This document shows, piece after piece, positions 58,785-64,000 of a stretch of 64,000 bases of DNA. Position numbers and translations under genes: made by a program. The DNA comes from Edwardsiella piscicida (GTDB lineage Bacteria; Pseudomonadota; Gammaproteobacteria; Enterobacterales; Enterobacteriaceae), in contig NZ_MPNU01000001.1 in assembly GCF_001896205.1 (NCBI RefSeq), positions 893,069-957,068 on the forward strand, in the 5' to 3' direction. The notes under the pieces are model-generated. The model was given only the letters and a program-made list of their open reading frames with translations, was not told where the DNA came from and did no database searches. Each line of letters begins with the position of its first letter. The first letter of the stretch is position 1.

Positions 58785-59933
58785 TTAGCCACCCGCTTTT
58801 CTGTGGGACAGATTTGGGACAGCGTCACCAAAAATCGAGTCTATTTGCCGTGCGTGCTCGGTAAGGTGATTTGGTGCGAGGTGTGCATACCGTCTCACCA
58901 TTTCGATTGACTCCCAACCGCCCATTTCCTGTAGTGCTGATAGTGGTACGCCAGACTGTACCAGCCAGCTTGCCCACGTATGTCGCAGATCATGGAACCG
59001 GAAGTCTTCAATACCAGCTCGCTTTAGCGCAGCTCTCCATGCCGTGTTGGCATCGTAACGCATCTTCCTGACTACCGGTGATTTAGTGCCGTCTGGGCGT
59101 GTGCTACTCTCTCTGTAGACAAATACCCACTCTTGGTGGTTACCAATTTGTTTTTTTAACACCCGGCAGGCTGTGTCGTTGAGTGCCACCCCAATTGCTC
59201 GGCCTGCCTTAGCATCCTCTGGATTTATCCATGCTACCCGGCGTTGCATATCGATCTGTTTCCATTCAAGATTGATGATATTTGATCGCCTTAACCCGGT
59301 AGCTAGAGCAAACTCAACGACTGATTTTAGTGGCTCCGGGCATTCATCTATCAGCCTTTTTGCTTCGTGTGGTTCAAGCCATCGAATGCGCTTGTTCTTC
59401 GGCTGTGGCACTTTGACGATCGGGGCCTTATCTAGCATTTTCCAGTCACGCTCCGCCGTCCTCAGCAGGGCTTTGATAAACGCTAAATGTGTCGCCTTTG
59501 TTGCCGTAGAAGCCAGCTTCGGTACGTATTCCGGCGGCTTCTTCCCTCGCTTCGTCGCGGCCTCAGCCATCAACCTCCAGTTTTCCTCATGCCTCCTATT
59601 GGTCATTTTTTGGATCGCGGCATAGATATGCCGCTCCGAAATGTCTTTAAGTTGCATCCCTGAAAAATGCTTCAGCCAGAAGCTGATTCGGCTTTTATCA
59701 TCGTCCAGTGATTTTTTATTTGCCTTCTCTTCAAGCCAGCGCACACAGGCTTCTTCAAATGTCATCCCCGGGCATTCGCCCAGTTTACTGACACGCCATG
59801 CTTCAGCTTTCAGCTTGTCATGGAGTTCCGTGGCCTGCCTTTTGTCCTTTGTCCCAAGAGACTGTTTAAATCTTTTGCCGTCTGGCAATGTGAAACTGGC
59901 GTACCAGGTTTCACCCCTGCGGAAGATGGACAT
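58785..59933 (-). CDS. int: Prophage tyrosine integrase
   Basis: Site-specific recombinase of the tyrosine family, for integration at the tRNA-Thr gene. The 382-residue protein has an N-terminal arm-binding region ([14 protein letters not shown]), a SAM-like core-binding domain, and the catalytic set Arg215 (TGLRRSN), His314 and Arg317 (FHDLRHTW), Trp340 and Tyr349 (RRYAHLAP). It starts with ATG behind AGGAG. The excisionase-like gene overlaps its first 124 bases in another frame, which is long for a simple coupling. Confidence 0.95.
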   Translation of the reverse strand: MSIFRRGETWYASFTLPDGKRFKQSLGTKDKRQATELHDKLKAEAWRVSKLGECPGMTFEEACVRWLEEKANKKSLDDDKSRISFWLKHFSGMQLKDISERHIYAAIQKMTNRRHEENWRLMAEAATKRGKKPPEYVPKLASTATKATHLAFIKALLRTAERDWKMLDKAPIVKVPQPKNKRIRWLEPHEAKRLIDECPEPLKSVVEFALATGLRRSNIINLEWKQIDMQRRVAWINPEDAKAGRAIGVALNDTACRVLKKQIGNHQEWVFVYRESSTRPDGTKSPVVRKMRYDANTAWRAALKRAGIEDFRFHDLRHTWASWLVQSGVPLSALQEMGGWESIEMVRRYAHLAPNHLTEHARQIDSIFGDAVPNLSHRKAGG

Positions 59934-60157
59934 GTTTTCTCCTCTACGTCATCCGCCGCGCTCACGGCTACAGTATGCAGTGGTGAGTTCAGTGCGGCAA
60001 TGCATGCCTGTCGAGTTGTTAGGTACTGCGATTGGCGTTTCCCCGGATTTTTCCGGGTGGCCATCAGCCTCCCGGATCTGATCCACGCTGTAGCTGTGGG
60101 GCGGGATATGCCCAGGAACTCGCACGCCTCATTGAGTGTTAATGAGTACTGCTCCAC
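59810..60157 (-). CDS. Helix-turn-helix excisionase-like protein
   Basis: A 115-residue protein with an N-terminal MerR/excisionase-type HTH ([35 protein letters not shown]) and a low-complexity C-terminal part. Start is GTG at 60157. Position between int and the operon, and overlap with int, are typical of a phage excisionase or directionality factor. Nothing shows the function directly. The overlap with int is 124 bases. Confidence 0.72.
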   Translation of the reverse strand: MEQYSLTLNEACEFLGISRPTATAWIRSGRLMATRKNPGKRQSQYLTTRQACIAALNSPLHTVAVSAADDVEEKTCPSSAGVKPGTPVSHCQTAKDLNSLLGQRTKGRPRNSMTS

Positions 60158-60159
60158 GG

Positions 60160-60981
60160 CTAAACCCCCGCTGATTTCATGTAGTCGTTGAGGATCCCCA
60201 TCACTTCGCTCCCGATACCTTCCCGCAGGACCAGGGTGCGTCCATCCCCATCGATCTCTGCATCGCTGAGCAGTTCAACCAGCCGGCGGGCGCGTGTCGC
60301 GCTAAACTGGCTGCCGGTGACGTTGCGGGTGACGCTGCGGGTAACTTTCTTTTTCCCCTGGGCTTTCGCCCGCTTCACATCCTCCTGCAGTACATCCCCG
60401 GCGCTCTCACCGTGCTCCTTCACGCGATCGACTGCTACATCCATAGCTACCTCGCCATCTTTCACCAGCTGCTGTACGTCGTAATTTGACGCGCTGAGGA
60501 TCAGCAGTTTGTCTACGGTTGCGCGGCTTTTGTGGATCAGCTTGGCGATCTCATCCGGTGTCAGATTGAACGCGGCCAGCTCCTTCACAACGAGGCTTTG
60601 TTCGAACTGCGTCAGCGGCAGCTGGTTGTTGCTGGTCATGATGCGCGCTACGCGCTCCACATCGCTACCCGTGAAGGGAGCGATGGCGATCCACTCCAGC
60701 GGCTTACCTTCGGCGCGAACGCGCCGGAATGCTGCTGTACGGCGATGTCCTTCAACTACCCAGACGCCGCCATCATCGCTGGGGCGGACTTCGATAGGGG
60801 GAACGGTGCCGCCGGTCAGGATGTACTGGAACAGTTCATCATCGGCCTGCTGTGTGCGCTCATCGGCCACACGTTTATTGAAGCCCTGCTGTACATGGAT
60901 ATCATCCAGTTTGATAAACATGCCGCTGTCACGGCGTTTGATGGTTCCATTTTTCAGCATTTGCTTGAATGAGTTAGCCAT
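60160..60981 (-). CDS. ParB-like phage protein
   Basis: A 273-residue protein with the N-terminal ParB/sulfiredoxin-like domain (IEVRPSDDGGVWVVEGHRRTAAFRR) and a central KorB/ParB HTH (LTPDEIAKLIHKSRATVDKLLIL). There is no ParA gene next to it. A 12-base tandem repeat near 60316-60345 encodes a VTRSVTRNVTG stretch. Possible roles are DNA partition of a plasmid-like prophage form, or a regulator or nuclease-like activity. It starts 8 bases inside the next upstream gene. Confidence 0.8.
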   Translation of the reverse strand: MANSFKQMLKNGTIKRRDSGMFIKLDDIHVQQGFNKRVADERTQQADDELFQYILTGGTVPPIEVRPSDDGGVWVVEGHRRTAAFRRVRAEGKPLEWIAIAPFTGSDVERVARIMTSNNQLPLTQFEQSLVVKELAAFNLTPDEIAKLIHKSRATVDKLLILSASNYDVQQLVKDGEVAMDVAVDRVKEHGESAGDVLQEDVKRAKAQGKKKVTRSVTRNVTGSQFSATRARRLVELLSDAEIDGDGRTLVLREGIGSEVMGILNDYMKSAGV

Positions 60982-61258
60982 TGCTGGTCTCCTTTGTCCT
61001 GCTGATGAGAATCAGCATGTCACCTTTGGTTTTGACCACTATGGAGCACCCTGGCTGAATGGTCTCAAGGTTGAACGCCTCGCAAAATGATTCTAGGGCC
61101 AATGACTTCTCGTCCTTGCGATTCAACCACCTCCAGCCTTTACGCAAGGCTATGGCGAAAATCCACTGCCACGCTTTGATGGTCATCCAGAGCCAGACGC
61201 TTATAACCTGAAGCATGATCATCCAATCGGTGGCTGAGTATTTAGCAAAGGTTTCCAT
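60974..61258 (-). CDS. Small phage protein with one membrane helix
   Basis: A 94-residue protein of unknown function. One hydrophobic stretch (about residues 14-38, rich in Trp and Ile) is likely a membrane segment, followed by a charged C-terminal part. Start is ATG at 61258, directly after AGGAGGCGTGTTA; a GTG six bases upstream would sit too close to that site. Its ATG overlaps the stop of the exonuclease gene (TAATG). Confidence 0.6.
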   Translation of the reverse strand: METFAKYSATDWMIMLQVISVWLWMTIKAWQWIFAIALRKGWRWLNRKDEKSLALESFCEAFNLETIQPGCSIVVKTKGDMLILISRTKETSNG

Positions 61259-61863
61259 TAACACGCCTCCTGATACGCGATGGCCATCTGTTCTGCGTCA
61301 TTCATAGCGTCATGAAGCGCATGGTGCTTAATCATCTGGAAGCACGGCTGGTGCCCCTCTAAATAGCCCTTACGCCCGCGGGTTGGGACCTTGGTATCGA
61401 TGTATGTCCTAACGTCGCGCTTCCCGTTGTAACGCCATGGACACTCCAGACCGCACATGCGGTAGGCGTTCTCCAGAATGGCGCCATCAAAATCTGGCCC
61501 ACGGAAAAACACCCTGGCGCCGGGGTGATAATCCAGCCAGCGAGAGAGACCGATCAGGGCTTCGCTGAGGGCTACGCGATCGCCGGTTAGGGCTTCGTGT
61601 GCATCTTCGGCCTGGTCTTTCCACCACGTCTGGATCTTTTGGCTGACGGTTCGGCCTAGCATCAGCTGATCTGTGGCGTCGAGCCGGGTGTAAAAGGCCA
61701 GTACGGAGAAGTCCTGCAGATCGATATCGCGGGCAACTTTCAGGATGTTGGCCTGGGTATCTTCCAGATCGCTGACATCGACCGCAAAGGCACCGATAGA
61801 CAGCAGTAGGGCGCTGGGCACGGTATCCATGGTCTCGGTATCGATAACGACGTCTTTAGTCAT
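61258..61863 (-). CDS. DEDDh 3'-5' exonuclease-like phage protein
   Basis: A 201-residue protein with the exonuclease signature of the RNase T/DEDDh superfamily: D8-x-E10 (VIDTETMDT), a middle aspartate in GPDFDGAILENAYR, and the closing HALHDAMNDAEQM with the His/Asp pair. Such genes are common in lambdoid prophages. ATG at 61863 follows AGGAGGCCAGCA. Whether it acts on DNA or RNA is not shown. Confidence 0.82.
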   Translation of the reverse strand: MTKDVVIDTETMDTVPSALLLSIGAFAVDVSDLEDTQANILKVARDIDLQDFSVLAFYTRLDATDQLMLGRTVSQKIQTWWKDQAEDAHEALTGDRVALSEALIGLSRWLDYHPGARVFFRGPDFDGAILENAYRMCGLECPWRYNGKRDVRTYIDTKVPTRGRKGYLEGHQPCFQMIKHHALHDAMNDAEQMAIAYQEAC

Positions 61864-62278
61864 TGCTGGCCTCCTGCTGTGGTGCTGTTGCAATCATTGC
61901 CGCGCGGCAGGCGTTCCATATTCTCTGAGTCAAGTTGTGGCCGCGTAGATCGGAGGAAATTAGGTTAATAATTTGACTAGTTAATCCTAACGGGATTTCA
62001 TACGGCACCATTGGCGCTGGCGATGGAGGAGAGGCCAATTGAGATCGGGCTTGCCATGCTAACCAGGCAGCGTTTTTCGCACCAACCCCTGCAATTGGAA
62101 GGTTGTCTTCGTTATTCCACGCGTTGAACGATGCCCGCTCGTCTATCGCTGCTGGATCCAGCGACGCCAGAGCGATGCGCGCCAGCTCTTTCATGATTGA
62201 CACATCGGCATGACCCAGCGTGTATCCGGCCTTCAAATCGGAAACAGCCAGCGCCTGCTCTTTTGTAATAGTGGTCAT
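61856..62278 (-). CDS. Phage protein of unknown function
   Basis: A 140-residue protein; similar phage early-region proteins carry the block FNAWNNEDNLPIAGVGAKNAAWLAWQA. The N-terminus MTTITKEQALAV shares its first codons with the next gene's MTTITKKQREEL, and the DNA around the start is a near repeat. It overlaps the exonuclease by 8 bases. No function is known. Confidence 0.65.
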   Translation of the reverse strand: MTTITKEQALAVSDLKAGYTLGHADVSIMKELARIALASLDPAAIDERASFNAWNNEDNLPIAGVGAKNAAWLAWQARSQLASPPSPAPMVPYEIPLGLTSQIINLISSDLRGHNLTQRIWNACRAAMIATAPQQEASND

Positions 62279-62697
62279 GCTGTTTCCCCTTCCTGATACC
62301 GCTCAAACCAGAAAACAACCGGCCTATCAATAACCTCAATAAGCCCGAATCGCTCCGCTGTGCGGAAATTGACACTGCGTGACCGTGCGCGTTTTACCTG
62401 TTCTGCGATCTGTTCTCGGAATAGCTCTATGCTAAAAGTTGCCTTGAATAGATTGCATGAAGCACAGGATGGGAACAGGTTTTCGAGCGTATCGTTTTCA
62501 GGTCGCCAAAATTCCCCAGTAGAAGCAGTTTGTAGCACTCCACTTGTTTTATTTTTAACGAACTCCCACTTACGCAATGCTGGTTCTACATGATCGGCGT
62601 GCCACCCCTTACCTGGAAGCTCGCACCCGCAATAAGCACAGCGACCGCCAAATTTCATGCGAAGTTCTTCGCGCTGCTTTTTGGTAATAGTGGTCAT
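62275..62697 (-). CDS. HNH endonuclease
   Basis: A 140-residue HNH nuclease: zinc-type cysteines CAYCG (Cys20, Cys23), the motif WHADHVEPA (His33, Asp35, His36), Asn73 and CASCN (Cys78, Cys81). The fold is that of free-standing phage HNH nucleases. Its stop overlaps the next start by ATGA. It may act in DNA packaging, recombination or as a homing-type nuclease; context does not decide. Confidence 0.85.
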   Translation of the reverse strand: MTTITKKQREELRMKFGGRCAYCGCELPGKGWHADHVEPALRKWEFVKNKTSGVLQTASTGEFWRPENDTLENLFPSCASCNLFKATFSIELFREQIAEQVKRARSRSVNFRTAERFGLIEVIDRPVVFWFERYQEGETA

Positions 62698-62700
62698 GGG

Positions 62701-62988
62701 TTAGTGGCTCCTGAATCCATTGCAACCGCGAAGAAATTCGACGATATATCCCTTCATTTTTTCCTGATACGGCCCAGACCATCCATTCGGCGGCGTCCAC
62801 CGTTCTACAAGATCGGCCATCTTTTTCGCCTTGGCTGGCGTGACATTGAGGGGATCATTGGTGTGCTGCTGATTAACCAGCTTTTCCATGCCTGGTATAT
62901 CCAGCACGGCAAACCATGTGCCATTAGCCATACCGAGGCCGGGGATGCGCTGCCCACTACGACGTTTATCTGTGAGTTCTACAGTCAT
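62701..62988 (-). CDS. Phage protein of unknown function
   Basis: A 95-residue protein, rich in charged residues, with the motif LVERWTPPNGWSGPY. No family was recognised. It is separated from the HNH gene by 3 bases. The sequence TCATGGGTTAGT is repeated at both its start and that of the HNH gene. Confidence 0.55.
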   Translation of the reverse strand: MTVELTDKRRSGQRIPGLGMANGTWFAVLDIPGMEKLVNQQHTNDPLNVTPAKAKKMADLVERWTPPNGWSGPYQEKMKGYIVEFLRGCNGFRSH

Positions 62989-62991
62989 GGG

Positions 62992-63138
62992 TTAGTCCGT
63001 CCATTTTATCTGTTGGGCTTTGCTTAGTGCGCCGTAGTAGAATTTCGGCGTGCCAACATAGGTTCGGGTGTGGCGTTTGCCACACAATCGGCACAGGCGC
63101 CCCCACTCTTTCCAGAACCCCTTTTGTATGTCAGTCAT
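62992..63138 (-). CDS. Short Cys-rich phage protein
   Basis: A 48-residue product from ATG at 63138, behind GGGGGAGTGAG: it contains CRLCGKRH, a CxxC pair that could bind zinc. A longer frame to 63366 is not supported by the ribosome site. Function unknown. Confidence 0.5.
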   Translation of the reverse strand: MTDIQKGFWKEWGRLCRLCGKRHTRTYVGTPKFYYGALSKAQQIKWTD

Positions 63139-63139
63139 C

Positions 63140-63655
63140 TCACTCCCCCTTACTGGTGCCAGCGTCCAGCCATTCAAATACATTCCAGTATTTCGACCAA
63201 TCTGGCTGATCGTACTCATCAGCATCTTCATTCCATTCCCCAGTAAATGGGTTTTCGCAAACAGATGTGAGCCATAAACCGATTGCTGGTGATTCAGGAT
63301 TGCTCTCGAAAATTTCAGCAATTCGAGGCCAGTGATTGACGTATCTTTCGTCCGCGGGGAAATCAATTAGATACTGGCGAATGCATTGCGCAGCGCGGGC
63401 ATAGTCTTCTCGAACGACGATCATGTTGTCGTACGTCATCGCCAGCACAGCGCGATTATGTTCTGGGATATCCATGCGTTTAGGTAAAGGCCAGACTTTA
63501 TCGATCTCCCAGGTGTAAGAGTTCCTGGCCATACCGAGATAGCGTACAGCCATGTCATTCCAGATGACCGGACCACTACCATAAGCGTTCTGCAACTCTT
63601 CCAGTTCCTCTGATTTTTCGCCGGGCCATACTGAAACCACTGTTGAATAACTCAT
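63140..63655 (-). CDS. Phage protein of unknown function
   Basis: A 171-residue protein with a mixed acidic composition (ADEYDQPDWSKYW, WEIDKVWPLPKR). No family was recognised. ATG at 63655 is preceded by GGGGGAGTGAGG; the segment around both ends repeats a 23-base sequence. It is packed into the leftward early operon. Confidence 0.55.
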   Translation of the reverse strand: MSYSTVVSVWPGEKSEELEELQNAYGSGPVIWNDMAVRYLGMARNSYTWEIDKVWPLPKRMDIPEHNRAVLAMTYDNMIVVREDYARAAQCIRQYLIDFPADERYVNHWPRIAEIFESNPESPAIGLWLTSVCENPFTGEWNEDADEYDQPDWSKYWNVFEWLDAGTSKGE

Positions 63656-63668
63656 GCCTCACTCCCCC

Positions 63669-64000
63669 TTACTGGCGCCAGCAGCCGCGCTCTGCTTCGA
63701 TGCGCTTGCTGCGCTCCCAGAACCACTTATGAAGATCCATCATTTCCTTATCGATCTGATCATCCTCTCGGTCGAAATAAGCTTGTGCGTTTTTCTCGTT
63801 TTCACTTGGTAATTCACCAGGCCCAATCAGAGTGTTAAAAATCCACGCCATTCCGCTCTTGGCATCGCCAGTGGCTCGCCACTCTATAATTGCCGCCCGC
63901 ATGGCGATCAGGTTTCTCCCGACTATCAGATCGGCCTCTTTAAAGCGTTTGCTGATGTACTCTTTTTCATCTTCCAGCTCCGCTATGCGTTGGCGGGACA
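63669..64000 (-). CDS. Partial phage early-region protein (start outside window)
   Basis: The frame is open to the window edge, with at least 109 residues. The upstream part (QRIAELEDEKEYISKRF) has coiled-coil character, followed by an RAAIIEWRATGDAKSG block and a C-terminus DKEMMDLHKWFWERSK. It resembles Ea22-type or related lambdoid early proteins of unknown function. The ATG at 63902 could be internal rather than the real start. Confidence 0.6.
   Translation of the reverse strand, partial: SRQRIAELEDEKEYISKRFKEADLIVGRNLIAMRAAIIEWRATGDAKSGMAWIFNTLIGPGELPSENEKNAQAYFDREDDQIDKEMMDLHKWFWERSKRIEAERGCWRQ

Larger units (their letters stand above)
62255..63682. repeat. Repeated gene-junction sequences in the prophage operon
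   Basis: Three short repeats lie at gene junctions. A 25-base sequence with 2 mismatches is at 62255-62279 and 62674-62698. TCATGGGTTAGT is at 62694-62705 and 62985-62996. A 23-base sequence with 1 mismatch is at 63141-63163 and 63660-63682. Each covers a ribosome site or start codon. They may be boundary sequences used in phage mosaic recombination. Confidence 0.75.
58681..64000. mobile_element. Prophage, left end at tRNA-Thr
   Basis: The element begins at the 3' end of tRNA-Thr and runs off the right edge. It contains integrase, excisionase-like, ParB-like, DEDDh exonuclease, HNH and small unknown genes, all on the - strand and tightly packed. GC is lower than in the chromosome to the left, supporting foreign origin. 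No structural phage genes are in view. Confidence 0.85.

Noticed and set aside
62992..63366. 124-codon - strand frame
   Set aside because: Most of it overlaps the 171-residue gene on the same strand in another frame; the ribosome site supports only the 48-residue start at 63138.
58681..64000. CRISPR array or defence island in the prophage
   Set aside because: No regularly spaced repeats, cas genes, restriction genes or toxin-antitoxin pairs were seen in the part of the prophage in this window.

Overview
The window is chromosomal DNA of a high-GC member of the Enterobacterales. Protein sequences and gene order are enterobacterial throughout (lpxD-fabZ-lpxA-lpxB-rnhB-dnaE-accA; purL-glmY-glrK-glrX-glrR; pepD/gpt-frsA-crl-proBA-thrW). 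The high GC, the lysine decarboxylase locus, a glutamine-dependent nadE beside glnB and the absence of nqr and phoE fit Edwardsiella (Hafniaceae) best. The genus is inferred from gene content, not proven.

Layout. (1) 1-8219: lipid A, fatty acid and replication genes on the + strand, entering inside lpxD. (2) 8366-16122: yaeR, then the acid-stress locus cadC, cadB, cadA and dtpC, placed at the accA/yaeR/tilS site where E. coli carries ldcC. (3) 16303-20454: tilS, a small c-type cytochrome, rof/yaeP (- strand), yaeQ, arfB, nlpE. (4) 20476-36730: a block that in E. coli lies far away (yfhL, yfhH, pgpC, tadA, mltF, purL, sRNA GlmY, glrK-glrX-glrR, glnB), here also holding yiaY, pspE and a glutamine-dependent nadE. 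(5) 36978-40419: gmhA, yafJ, dpaA, apbE. (6) 40485-45324 (- strand): an unassigned group II PLP amino-acid decarboxylase followed by two tandem GadC-like antiporters. (7) 46048-57362: dinB with a LexA box, a pepT-dcuC overlapping pair, blc, pepD, gpt, frsA, crl, proB, proA. (8) 57433-58756: a curA-like reductase and tRNA-Thr(CGU). (9) 58785-64000: the integrase end of a prophage in the tRNA-Thr site, with a compact leftward early operon (excisionase-like, ParB-like, DEDDh exonuclease, HNH nuclease, small unknown genes) that runs off the window.

How the genes work together. Two decarboxylase/antiporter systems suggest strong investment in acid resistance: the CadC-regulated lysine/cadaverine system, and a second system of unknown substrate whose decarboxylase has a changed PLP-site signature. 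GlmY and GlrK-GlrX-GlrR form the known cell-envelope amino-sugar circuit. nadE/glnB, proBA, gpt and purL are housekeeping metabolism. The best leads for something undescribed are the 40.5-45.3 kb decarboxylase cluster with a palindrome just before the decarboxylase start, the coupled pepT-dcuC pair, and the prophage early operon with its repeated gene-junction sequences.
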